DNA of 64,000 bases. Origin: Gremmenia infestans. Lineage: Eukaryota > Ascomycota > Leotiomycetes > Helotiales > Hamatocanthoscyphaceae. Positions 36,141-47,152 of this stretch are shown piece by piece (the stretch's first letter is position 1; the number at the start of each line of letters is the position of its first letter). Position numbers and translations under genes: made by a program. The DNA is taken from positions 1,426,001-1,490,000 of the forward strand of contig JAFEVB010000022.1 of assembly GCA_032629725.1 (NCBI GenBank), given 5' to 3'. The notes below the pieces were generated by a model, which worked only from the letters and a program-made list of their open reading frames with translations, did no database searches and was not told the origin of the DNA.

Positions 36141-38009
36141 TTACAATTTAGATACGCTTGGAGGCTCATTCCCAAATACAATACTTTTGTCAAGCATAGC
36201 AGTCTCCTGCCACGGCCTATCAGAAAGCTTTTGCAGCTGTCGAGGATCCCTTTTAGCCAACCATCTCAGAGCGATTTCATTAGCAATCGGATTCCCGTCT
36301 CTCAGCGCATCTTGAACAAGCAATGTCCCAGCAACAAACCATCCCAGGCTTTCCATAATCTCTGGACTGTGAAATTGCAACTCAGACCGATCCATTGTCG
36401 CGACTTGCTCTTTGATTCGCCGTAGCTCGGTCAGCAGTATTCGGTACTGGTAGTCGAAGGACCCGGCCTTGGCTGCAAAGTCCCGGCACCAGCTTTCGAG
36501 TGTGTCTAATACTTTCTGCCCTTCTCGGCCGGTGAGGACGCGGATAGTGTCGTCGGCCATGATGTTTGATGTGCCTTCCCAAATAGTCATCACATTCGCA
36601 TCTCGAAAGATCCTGGCGATATTTAGTTCCGGATCGTCGTTGTTTTCGAGATATCCGACTCCTCCTAAGCTCTCCATGGATGCCCTCACGCCATTCACCG
36701 CGGCTAATGATACAAGTGCTTTAGCTATCGGCGTCAATAGTCGTAAAAAGAGTCTGGCTTGCTCCACGGATGATACGAGGGAGAATTGTTGGACTGACGC
36801 TGCATGCTCGCTGATGCCAAGCATAGAGACGGCGAAGAGTGCTAGCATTGTATGGGCTTTATACTCAACATGCTCCTTTGCCATACTTTTGACGTGTACG
36901 GGGACATCCAGAAGCAGTCTCCCACCCCCGACTCTTCGGACGCGAGCGAAAGCTCGAGAGATGGCCAATCCACGACCTAGGTATCCGATTGATCCAATGG
37001 CAGTGTGCAACCTCGTTAGGGTCAAGACCGTGCTAATTTGTTTCACTCCAACATCTTTCTTCCCAAGCTGGTGAGCTCGCATGCCTTTGAGCTCTAACTC
37101 CGCCGTCGGCAGTGCTTTCGTTCCAAGTTTGTTCTTGAGTCGTTGAGGATTGATGCCGTTGAACTCAGCTACTAGATTCCCATCGACGAGTCTTTGTCTC
37201 TTGATTGGAGCATAAAAGACGCTGAGGTTATCAGAATTAGGTGTTTTTGCCAGCAAAATCGTCATGTCCGCATCTGTAGCTGAGGAGAACCACTTGAACC
37301 CATCGACCCACCAATTACCCAAACTACCTCCATCTACCGATTTGAGGTTCTGTTGCTCTGATGACTCGATTTGCGTCAGAGGTCTTGCTCTTGTCTCTGT
37401 GCCGCGCACATCAGAACCACCAGCTCGTTCAGTCATCCACTGACCACTTGTCCACGCAACGGCCGGATCTCGACTTGTCAGCTTATGAAGAACGCCTTGA
37501 TACAGCGCCTTTTCCTCTGTACCCAGATCTTTTCCCTCCTGTATATGCTTTTTCAGTAGTGCTGCAGCACCATCTTGCATAGCACTCGGACAGCTAACCA
37601 GCGCCGAACTGGGACTCCACAGAATGATCCTCAAGAACTGCAATACCCTATCGTAAATCCCAAATCTCCCTTCATAACCCGTTGCAACGATCCCTTGCTT
37701 TAACCCCAAGGCTTGAAGATTGCGCCACCCTTCGCTCGTGACAAGTTTTACCTGAGATCGGCCAAAGGTATCCTGGTGGCGTAGAGACGGAGGATTCTCC
37801 TCGGCGTTTACGATCCAATTGAGGACTTCTGGCGATATGACGCGCTGGCTCCAGTCTGAGAATTCAGAGCGAGTTTGTTGTTGGATATCTAGAGGCAAGA
37901 AGAAGGATATGGCACGTTGGAATGTCTCGTCTTCTTCGGCCTGGGATATGACTAGGGGTTTAGGCTGGAAAAAGCCCGAGGTTGCGCTTGAAGGGGCTGG
38001 ATCTGGCAT
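36141..38009 (-). CDS. AidB-like acyl-CoA dehydrogenase
   Basis: FAD-dependent acyl-CoA dehydrogenase-fold protein of the AidB group, single exon, 622 aa. Bacterial AidB is an alkylation-response flavoprotein with weak isovaleryl-CoA dehydrogenase activity; fungal relatives are poorly characterised. Group signatures are WMTERAGGSDVRGTET near residue 190, WWVDGFKWFSSATDADM, LTRLHTAIGSIG, and the C-terminal flavin block NVMTIWEGTSNIMADD near 490. Length and motif order fit AidB better than the about 400-residue catabolic dehydrogenases. Whether it oxidises an acyl-CoA or only binds damaged DNA or flavin cannot be told. It is the only long gene in the window without introns. Confidence 0.88.
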   Translation of the reverse strand: MPDPAPSSATSGFFQPKPLVISQAEEDETFQRAISFFLPLDIQQQTRSEFSDWSQRVISPEVLNWIVNAEENPPSLRHQDTFGRSQVKLVTSEGWRNLQALGLKQGIVATGYEGRFGIYDRVLQFLRIILWSPSSALVSCPSAMQDGAAALLKKHIQEGKDLGTEEKALYQGVLHKLTSRDPAVAWTSGQWMTERAGGSDVRGTETRARPLTQIESSEQQNLKSVDGGSLGNWWVDGFKWFSSATDADMTILLAKTPNSDNLSVFYAPIKRQRLVDGNLVAEFNGINPQRLKNKLGTKALPTAELELKGMRAHQLGKKDVGVKQISTVLTLTRLHTAIGSIGYLGRGLAISRAFARVRRVGGGRLLLDVPVHVKSMAKEHVEYKAHTMLALFAVSMLGISEHAASVQQFSLVSSVEQARLFLRLLTPIAKALVSLAAVNGVRASMESLGGVGYLENNDDPELNIARIFRDANVMTIWEGTSNIMADDTIRVLTGREGQKVLDTLESWCRDFAAKAGSFDYQYRILLTELRRIKEQVATMDRSELQFHSPEIMESLGWFVAGTLLVQDALRDGNPIANEIALRWLAKRDPRQLQKLSDRPWQETAMLDKSIVFGNEPPSVSKL

Positions 38010-39082
38010 TTTGGTGTGTAGGCTGTTTCTCTAAATCCGGTTCAAAGATTTGCAGAATGATGTAGAGATTAGATGTGTAGGATGAGGATTGCAGGGAATA
38101 TTTGAAAGTTATATGCAGTAGGTATCGCTTCACTTCATTACCGGGGCGGCCGAGGCTCATGCAAGCAAGTCCCGAGACGCACCCCACATTTACGCGAGTC
38201 TGCAACAACCTCTCTACGTCCGATCGCCCCTTTTGGTGCATACACGTGATTTCATTTCGTACACTTTTTCTCGGACGTAGAGCACGACCACGACCACTCC
38301 TTTTCTTTGTGCTCACTACAAAGAATCCATGAACGCTGCGATGTAGTTTGAAAAAAGTAACGCCAAGGATACCTTTACCTCAATGTTTAGAAAGGAGTGT
38401 CTCGCTATACCACTGGATACGGCGTAAGCTTGGCTACCCATGCCTTTGTTATGCGGCATCATCCTACGAGAATCAAAATCTCATATAAATGGCATGAACC
38501 ACCACCGCAATGTGTTTAGTACAGTGAGTGGTATCTGAAGGAGATGACAGACCCCAAAAACACCAGACTCTGCAACAGAGAAGCCTGTTAATTTCAATAT
38601 CAAAATAATTGATCCTTGCAGAACGCGTTATTAACAAAACGAGCTCCGATGAGATAGTATCAAAGGATATTATTTTGAGTAGAACTATGAAATTATTGGT
38701 GGTATACAGAAAGATACAGGGTAAAAGTAAAGTCCATATTGTTGATTCTCGACAGCAACTCCCCCCCTGGAAAGAGCTCAATCTCTACAAAACGAAAGGT
38801 GCATGATAAACGAAGGAGAAAGTATAACAATAAATCCAAAGAAAGAAAGAAAATGCTATGGATTAATCCAAAAGCGGCAGATCCAAATTATTCTATAAAT
38901 TATATCTTCAACCAGTCACGTGTGGATGTGTGAATTCTGCGGAGTTGGGTTGGGTTAGCTTCCCCCGCATCTCGGACAACGCCAAGCCAAGAAAATACAA
39001 GATCAGAAAAGGGCTGCTTGAATTGCCTTCCCTTCTCCCTTCACCAATTCCTAGTACACGACAGGCTCATTTCAATGTGACT
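38010..39082. promoter_or_regulatory. Divergent promoter region, AidB-like gene and Zn2Cys6 regulator
   Basis: This separates two divergent genes. A CCCCGCA motif lies at 38963-38969, 114 bases before the regulator start, and matches the CreA carbon-repressor consensus (complement of SYGGRG). A CACGTG core sits at about 38917-38922. An AT-rich segment spans 38590-38900. A long alternative 5' extension of the regulator frame (from 38930) overlaps this region. Confidence 0.5.
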
Positions 39083-42000
39083 ATGAACATGATCGAAAAT
39101 CAAGTTACGGACCTCAACTACCTTGCCGAATCCCCCATTGCGCTGTCGGGCAATATGAGCGGCCACCGACAGACCTCGAGTGCGGAGAGTCCCGCAGAAA
39201 ACGGGGCTGGGAGCGGAAAGAAAAGAACGTCGGACGACATGACTGGCAATACCAGTGGAGGAACAGGGGCGACACATACAAGGGCGAAGAGGAACAGATA
39301 CATATCTATTGCATGGTACGTGCAGATATTGCCTGCGACAGGAGTGCAGTAGTGCTGGGGGAGACGAGATGATTCAAGATCAAGATCACCGCATCTTCCG
39401 CATAGTGCAGGGCCTGGCATGTCCGTCAACAGATGGCTAAGAGCCAACAGATGAGCATGACATATGTTTGGGGGCTGGAGCAAGGCTCATTGATTGACCT
39501 CGTATGCTCTTAATCTGCCTTGTGTCCAACCTAGCCGTCGTCTCCTGGGCTTTCTGCATCTGGGATATCCCCGCGGCGTAGTCAAAATCGTAAAAGGATT
39601 TGTAGAATAATACTGACATGAGATGACAGTAACGAGTGCAAAAGACGCAAGATCAAATGCAATGGAAACACCCCCTGTCAGCGATGCGGAAACTTGAATC
39701 TCGACTGCCAGTATGCCCCGAATTGCTGCACGAATGGCTTCAAAGAGTCAGAGGAATTCCGGCAGATGAATTCACATATTGCTGCACTTCAAGAGCAGGT
39801 GGATGATTTATATGCGAATCTTTCTTCTCTGCGGTCTAGTGGAGAAGCATTGGCCTTTCCCCCCCAATCTGAGAGATCGATGTCAATGTCACAAACGGCA
39901 CCTCGTTCCCCGCTATCCAAATATCGTTCGACGCCGAGACATCCCTCTTATCGTGGCCCTACAAGCTCTGCATTCAGTATGGATGTTGCAAAGACCACTC
40001 TCCACAACATGGGATATCAAGGGCTTGGAGATGAGGTAATGATGACTCGGGATGCTACTCCTCTTCCATCTCCCCCCGCAATCCAACCAACCTCTCTAGC
40101 CAGCATCAATGGGATCCCACATAAAGATCCGACTAGGGACCCCCTATTGTCGTTACACAAGGAAGAGATGATTCGACTTTGTCGAGTCTATGAAGAGGAG
40201 ATGGGCATTATGTATCCTGTGGTGAACATCGAACAAGTAATCATACACGGGACTAATGTCTACAATTTTCTCAATGCGGCCTTCAGAACAGGACTTGCTT
40301 CTACTACTGAGCCAGGTAGAGGCATACACGACGAGCAATCCCTGGTCTTGAAAATGGTCTTAGCCTCTGCTGCAGTTGTAGAGGGCGACGGACAGAGCGA
40401 AATTGGAAATCGGCTGTTTGAGAGTGTGAAAGAGATTGCGGATCGTTATCTTCACAGAGAAGCAGTCGAAATCAAGAATCTCCCGTTCTTGACCCTTGTT
40501 GTAAGTTTGTTTGATTTCTCAAGTTCAAATCTGCAAATCGAAGAGGGCGAGGAAAAACATCCAGCCCTGGTACAGGTTGGTGTTCAAAGAGAGGGAGACT
40601 GAGCAAGCGCCACTCTCTAGCTTACTATTGGCCCTGCAAACGGAAGAAATTGACCCTAGAATCAAGCCAACGTAGTTGTCAGCACTTTCAAGAATGACGT
40701 CTTATACCCCATGTAGCGGACTATTATGCCTCAAGATTTCCATTTCTTGTTTTGATACCCTCATTTATATATACAGGTCTTTGTCAAGTACCAAAGACGG
40801 CTAGACTGTTCCTTTCTACCTTTATTTTCAACGCCGGAGGTGGCAAAGGCTAGTCCTTCAGAGCCATGAATCCAGTAGCCAAATTTTGTGAAATTAAGCT
40901 ATGAGAAAGTTTGGCGGTTTGATGTGCTGACAAGTCTGACTAGGCTATTTATCACTTCCATTGCGACGAGGAGGCTTTGGCTTGGCGTATCATTGGACAA
41001 GTTGCTCGAATGAGTATCGAATTGGGCTTACATCGACGAGACTCACTATTTGGGGTTATTACTGATGAAGAAGATCGGTCAAATGCCATTAAGCTGTTCT
41101 GGTCGATCTATGTTCTGGATAGAAGGTGGAGTTTCGGAACTGGTATGCCGTTTGCTTTGCAAGATGCGGACATTGATCCAAACCTACCAGAACCTGTAAG
41201 TTGAAATTCTCCGCCACCGTGATGTAGTAAGTGCTGATTTGTACAGGATATCCCAATTCCATATCTCAAAGTGATGATCGCCTACTCTCGAATTGGCTCC
41301 AAAGTATGGCGTTCAGTCTGCTCTTTCGCCCCTACGCCAAGCCCACCTGTAAACGTCGAAGAGATAGGCTACCTCGACTACCAAATCCTCCAATGGCAAA
41401 AAAGCATCCCCCCAGAACTCCAACTTCCCACGACCTCAGTCCCCCAAACCTCATCCCGCGCCATCCACCGCCTCCAGATCATCCTCTACCTCCGCGCCAA
41501 TCAAATGCGTATCCTAATCTACCGCCCCGTCTTGCACACAGCCAGTTCCATCCAAGAAAACCTCGCCTACGCCCACACAGTGGTTGAGCTCGCCAAAGAC
41601 ACAATTCGCGCCCTCACACATTTGAACCAAACCACAGATATTTATCGCTGCCAACAGGTTTGCTTCAACTATTTCCTCACCTCTGCTATCGGCGTCATCT
41701 TCCTTGCTAGCTGCCACGCCCCAGTGCATTTCAGCTCTATCTGTCGCGACGAATTCTACATGGCTTTAGACCTAGTCAAGGGCTTCAGCAATAAATCATT
41801 TGTTTCCAAACGCCTCTGGAAAACCATCAAGGGCCTCAAGGAAGTCGGCCCTAAGCTAGGTTTATCACCTGACGTTAATGGTTCCGAGGATCCACATTCT
41901 TCTGCTGCGTTAGCTATGGCTGGTCTTGCTGGTCATGAGATTTCGGGACTGGGAAATGGCTATGAGGGTGGTATGAATGGGATGAATGGGGATGGTAATG

Positions 42001-42206
42001 GTCCGAATGGGTTCCAGATGAGTCTTGATATGACGAGTCTTTTTGAGGCGGCATTGGGGAGCGTGGGGATGAATGGGAATGGGCAGAATACAGGTACACC
42101 ATATAATGGGAGTGTGCCGCTGAATGGAGATGCGTTGTCGGGGATTGGGAGTAACGTATTTGGGGGCGACGAGGAGTTGTATAAGCAGATGAAGGAGTTA
42201 TTTTAG
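39083..42206 (+). CDS. Zn2Cys6 fungal-specific transcription factor, candidate cluster regulator
   Basis: Four exons join: 39083-39315, 39630-40500, 40944-41195, 41247-42206, giving 771 aa. The binuclear zinc cluster C-N-E-C-KRRKIKC...PCQRC...LDC (about residues 78-105) is split by the first intron (314 nt). A short coiled-coil-like region (FRQMNSHIAALQEQVDDLYANL) follows. The fungal-specific middle homology region spans about 240-620, with IYHFHCDEEALAWRIIGQ and LFWSIYVLDRRWSFGTGMPF. The C-terminus is rich in Gly, Asn and Met, a possible activation region. Intron 2 is 443 nt, far longer than its neighbours. It lies next to three homogentisate-pathway genes; in Aspergillus fumigatus a Zn2Cys6 protein (HmgR) controls the equivalent cluster, so the same role is likely here but unproven. 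Confidence 0.85.
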
Positions 42207-42370
42207 CGTGGTGGTGTTGGGTTGAGGTTGTTGGATATTGCGGGCGTATATGTCGGTCAGTCACAGGTGTGTACGGCTCATTTGCTTTTACTTCGTACAC
42301 CTCAAAAGTGTTGTCAACATTTCTACAAGATCTATGGCTTTTACAAACCACGACTAATGCATCATCCTAC

Positions 42371-43851
42371 CTAAACCTGAATCGCACTCTCAATAGTCCC
42401 CACACACTCCCCAAAGCCAACCCTCGCCCCATCCTCCCCACAAACCCCGCGAATAGTAACCGTATCCCCATCCTTCAAAAACTTCCTTACATCCATACCC
42501 TTTATCATAATCTCCTTCTTGCCCCCCTGACACGCCTCTAACAAACTCCCCAAATCCCCTCCCCGTTCACTATTCCCGCTAATCGTCCCACTCCCCAGCA
42601 AATCCCCAACATTCATCGAACACCCCCCAATACTATGATGCGCGATCATCTGCGGAAAACTCCACAGCAGATGCTTCCCACTGACTTTACTGATATTCGT
42701 CGTATCGCCTTCCGGCGTCGTCAAATCGACTTCAAGCTGAATATCATACACACTATCATCTCTCGCCTCCCTCAAATGCGGCAGCACCTCTGTACCATTC
42801 TGCATCTTCTCCACGCGGAAGCCCTCCAACGCACTCGGCAGCACAACCCATGCGCTAACCGTGGTGCCGAAATTCTTCGCATTGAACGGGCCCAGCGGTA
42901 CATATTCCCACGTCTGGATATCGCGCGCGCTCCAATCGTTCATGAGCACGAAGCCGAAGATAGCTGCTTCTGCTTCTGCCCCGATGCGGATCGGGGTGCC
43001 GAGCGGGTTGGAGGCGCAGAGGAAACACCCGAGCTCGAGTTCGATGTCGAGGTTCCGGCAGGGGGAGAGGATGGGGAGAGGGGGGGACGCGGTTTTGTCG
43101 AGGAGGATTTGCCCGTTGGGACGCCGGATTCGTGTCCCGGATATGACGACGCTGGAGGCGCGGCCGTGGTAGCCGACGGGGAGGTGCGTGTAGTTTGGTT
43201 GTAGGGCGTTGGCGGGGTCGCGGAACATGGAGCTGGGAGGTGGAGGGTTAGAATGGGTTTGGGTTTGGGGAAAGGAAACAGGAGAGAGTGGAAGAGCTAA
43301 GGGAGGACATACCCGACGTTGAAGGCGTGGTTCTTGCCGGCGTAGAAATCTGTGTAGTCGCCAATTTGCATTGGGAGATGGGTTTTCGTCTCATGTTTTG
43401 GTAAGAGAGCCTCTTTTTGTAACGAGGCATTGTCTTTTAGGATTTGAGGGTTAGACGTAGATTCTGAGAAGATGTCTTGGATATATGAGCGGACGGAATT
43501 ATGGGTTTGTTGACCCAAAGCTGCGAATGCATTGAGGGTTGGTTGGGAGAAGATTGTGAGGGGATCTTTGAGGGATGGGAGGCCGCTGAAGCCATTTGCT
43601 TTGGAGAAGGCTTTGAGGTCGAGGACGTGATTGCCGATTGCGATTGCAGGACGCTTTTCGGTTGGGTTGTTCTTTGAGTTTATGATACCAAAGGGGATAT
43701 TGGAGAGGGAGAAATCACTGTCCGGGGGAATCGATAGCCATGATTTGAGGGGTGCCATTTTGGTGGTGAGGGGTCGGATGGGGATGTTGATCAGAACGTG
43801 CAGGTTCTTGTGTAAGGGTCTGGGAATGGGACCTGAGAATATTTTGAGCAT
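42371..43851 (-). CDS. fahA: Fumarylacetoacetase
   Basis: Last enzyme of homogentisate/tyrosine breakdown, cutting fumarylacetoacetate to fumarate and acetoacetate. Two exons join: 43851-43313 and 43232-42371, giving 466 aa from the first ATG or 435 aa from an internal ATG at 43758 (MAPLKSW). The second length is closer to the family norm. Active-site blocks are clear: DFYAGKNHAFNVG with the catalytic His, PVGYHGRASSVVISGT, FVLMNDWSARDIQTWEYVPLG, NAKNFGTT, and GSGTISG. The extra 31 residues of the long form are basic with no acidic residue, like a mitochondrial leader. It is convergent with the Zn2Cys6 gene (164 bases) and divergent from the P450. Confidence 0.93.
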
Positions 43852-44602
43852 GGAGGAGTGAGAGTTGCACCAATACTACTTTCTCAATCACCAAAACTTT
43901 CTCAAGTGTTGTCTTTGCAGTTGATGGAGCTCCCCACCACAGTAGCTTGATAGCTTGAGGTGGGGTGAATATGAGCTGCGGAAGCTTTTCCGCCTCCTCA
44001 TCAGACAAAACAAACGGACAGGGGGTGCTATGGGAAGAATATGGGTGTGCAATTATAAAGAAAGTAATAGGGGTAAAACTCATGAGCTGTCTTACGGATA
44101 CATCTTTCCTTCTTCAACGTAACATACCTACCTTCCTTACCTGTTGAGTAGCGCCCTTTTTCCAAAACCGATAGGACACACTTTCTTCACGTTAGTCTTC
44201 CCGCATTGAGTAGTCATCATGATAGTCTTACAAACATTCCTCTATCTCCACACATGTTCTCGATCTATTTGGGTATTTAATTTCTCAAGTTACATGTTTA
44301 GAATAGATCATCCCCCGCAGAGCGCTTTTTGTTCCGCTGGCCTAGTGGCGTCTGGGGAAGCTGCAAGCTACTCCACCAATCCCATCGCATGTAATGTATT
44401 GGCGGCCGACCCAGGTAAGGGAATGTACGAAGTAGTATCGTGAGGAAGTGGGGTTGACTTATAACACTTACTTGTATTTCGCTACACTTTCCCTTCGCAT
44501 CTCATCCCCTTAAAAAGACAAGGTCTTTCCGTTATCCTGAAGTTCCGTCGGCTTTCCAAACTCTACACTATTCACCCGTCTTGTCCCTCCCTCACCCCAG
44601 CC
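43852..44602. promoter_or_regulatory. Divergent promoter of fumarylacetoacetase and CYP504 genes
   Basis: 751 bases shared by two genes of the same pathway. It carries CCCCGCA at 44313-44319 in the context ATCATCC, the same context as the copy upstream of the homogentisate dioxygenase. CT-rich tracts precede the P450 start. No zinc-cluster half-site pair was identified with confidence. Confidence 0.55.
44313..44319 (+). promoter_or_regulatory. CCCCGCA, CreA-like site
   Basis: This matches the complement of the CreA consensus SYGGRG. Equivalent copies lie at 38963-38969 and 48853-48859, each in a cluster promoter. Single sites of this length occur by chance, so the claim rests on the shared context. 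Confidence 0.35.
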
Positions 44603-46310
44603 ATGTCTTACCAAACTATTAGCATAGCGGTTGCCGCCGTTATTTTGTTCATCGTTAGATATCTGAACCGGACAGACACGCCGAAAGTCAAGAACCTACC
44701 CGAAATCCCAGGAGTGCCGCTGTTTGGAAATCTTCTACAATTTGGAGACAGTCATGCCAAGGTTGCTGGTAGATTGGCAAAGAAATTCGGACCAGTTTTT
44801 CAAGTGAGATTGGGGAACAGAGTATGTTCTTTCTTCCTACCAATTTGGGAGAGCTGACATAGAACAAACAGCGTATCATATTTGCAAACACCTTTGAATC
44901 TGTCAGGCATTTATGGATCGCAAACCAATCTGCCTTGATCTCACGTCCTACCCTTCATACCTTCCATACAGTCGTATCCACCTCTCAAGGTTTCACTATT
45001 GGCACTTCACCGTGGGATGAATCCTGCAAACAACGCCGAAAGGCAGCAGCAACTGCTCTGAATCGACCAGCAGTCCAAAGTTACATGCCAATCATCGACC
45101 TGGAGTCCAATGTTTCAATCAAAGAACTTCTTGAAGACAGCGGAAATGGCAAGAAAGATATTGACCCGGTTGCATATTTCCAACGTTTCGCTTTAAACAC
45201 ATCCTTGACGCTTAATTATGGATCAAGAATCGACGGCAAGATCGACGATGCATTATTACAGGAGATCTGTGATGTGGAGCGAGCTATCAGTAACTTCAGA
45301 TCTACCAGCAACAACTGGCAAGACTACATTCCTTTGATGCGCTTGTTACCAAGCTCTAGCAGTCGGGCTGTGGAATTCCGGGAGAGAAGAGACAAATACT
45401 TGACTTTCTTGCTTAAAAAGCTCAAGAAGCAAATCGAAGAGGGGTCAGACAAGCCATGTATCACAGGAAATATCCTCAAAGATCCAGAGGCGAAGTTGAA
45501 CGAGAGTAAGTAGCTCCGGCCCAGATACTAGAATCTCGCTGACTATGAATGAAAGATGAAATCAAGTCCATCTGCCTAACCATGGTCTCCGCCGGTCTCG
45601 ATACCGTTCCCGGAAATCTCATCATGGGCATCGCCTACCTCTCGTCCGAGCACGGCCAAGAAATCCAAAAACGCGCATACGACGAAATCATGAAAGTGTA
45701 TCCCGACGGAGACGCGTGGGAGAAATGTATCATCGAAGAAAAAGTACCCTACGTGACTGCTTTTGTGCGAGAAGTGTTACGGTTCTTCACCGTTATACCT
45801 ATTTGTTTGCCGAGGACCAGTATCAAGGATATCAGATATGAGGACGCTGTTATCCCGGCTGGAAGTACATTCTACATGGTAAGTCCCTCCTTCAACCAAA
45901 CTCAAAAATAATCAAAAAGCTAATTCATAAAATAGAACGCCTGGGCCGCCGACTTCGACGAATCCCACTTCAAAGACGCCCACACCTTCTCCGTCGACCG
46001 TTACCTGCACAACCCCGAAGGTTCCGGCACCCCGCACTACGCCTACGGGGCCGGGTCCCGCATGTGCGCTGGATCCCATCTTGCGAACCGTGAACTCTTC
46101 ACCGCGTTCGTGAGGTTGATTGTGGCGTTCCATATTGATCCTCCGAAGGAAGCTAAGGATCGTCCCATTCTGGATGCGTTGGAGTGTAATGCTATACCGA
46201 CGAGCTTGACGACTGATCCGAAGCCGTTTAAGTGTGGGTTTAGAGCAAGGGATTTGGCGAGTTTGGAGGGGTGGATGAGGGATAGTGAGGTGAAGACTAA
46301 GGGATTGTGA
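44603..46310 (+). CDS. CYP504-family cytochrome P450, phenylacetate-type hydroxylase
   Basis: Membrane-anchored P450, 516 aa. Four exons join: 44603-44821, 44872-45505, 45556-45878, 45936-46310. One N-terminal helix (about residues 5-20) is followed by a proline hinge (LPEIPGVPLFGNLL). The I-helix motif is SAGLDTVP, the ExxR is EVLR near 325, and the heme loop is YGAGSRMCAG with Cys near 435. The stretch GFTIGTSPWDESCKQRRKAA and the overall pattern match CYP504, whose A and B members are phenylacetate 2-hydroxylase (PhacA) and 3-hydroxyphenylacetate 6-hydroxylase (PhacB) in Aspergillus. I lean to the PhacA type but cannot separate them by eye. Either would feed homogentisate formation, in line with the dioxygenase and fumarylacetoacetase next door. 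Confidence 0.88.
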
Positions 46311-47152
46311 GGTGGGAGCGGGGGGGAATAGGAGGTGTGGGTTGGGATGGGATTGTATATATGGGCATACATCATACAAGGCGTTTCTAAAATGAATTCG
46401 AAGCATTTGGTGCGGACAGTGAATCAAATTCGCCCATTCTCAAATTCTTCGAGAAAAGGATCCGATTAAAATTTCAAGTTTTTATAAGTATATCTATAAG
46501 ATGGTCTACTTTCTGCCATGACATCGCAGAAGGACCAGCCATCAGTCACTAGGCTATACAATTAACCCCTACACCTTGATTTTGCCTTCTCGCCAGCGCA
46601 AGTACCACTAATTCCAGTCTCGTTTTGCTGATTGCCTCATTTAGAACGAGACGCGCTAGCGCTAGAATTATGACTAAGTGTGAATATCTTCAAGTAGGTT
46701 TTCGTACTGTTCAAATCAGTTTCGTTCGTTCGCTACTTTATTCGTTGCCATGATTTGAAACAGCTGACGATTCATAGCCTGGGATTGATATGAGTTTAGG
46801 CAACCATCTAGGATTTCGCGGCAGACAGGGTTCAGGATCCGCAGGACATTTACTGGTAGATTCATCAAATTTCATGATCGTTTGGAGTATAGGTGACAAG
46901 TGTATATACGTCGTCGAGCTAAGCTGGTCCTTTACGGAACGCGTACCGCAGATTTCAAGTTGAATATTGAAGTCCTTGATGATATCAAGTGTATCTTGGT
47001 GTATAAAACACTAGATTAGCTAAGCTGTCGATCATTATTTTCGATCATTGTGAGTGCAGTAAGCCCTCTTGCCTAAAATTTTCACAATCCCGCGCAAATG
47101 TTGTAGCATCCCGCTAAGTTCCGACTCCAAAGTCAAATCATATCATCTCACC
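46311..47152. other. Intergenic, convergent 3' flanks
   Basis: 3' flanks of the P450 and the homogentisate dioxygenase. No gene, RNA or repeat was recognised in these 842 bases. Confidence 0.5.

Noticed and set aside
42635..43204. Plus-strand open frame of 189 codons
   Set aside because: Antisense to fumarylacetoacetase, whose active-site motifs are intact on the minus strand.
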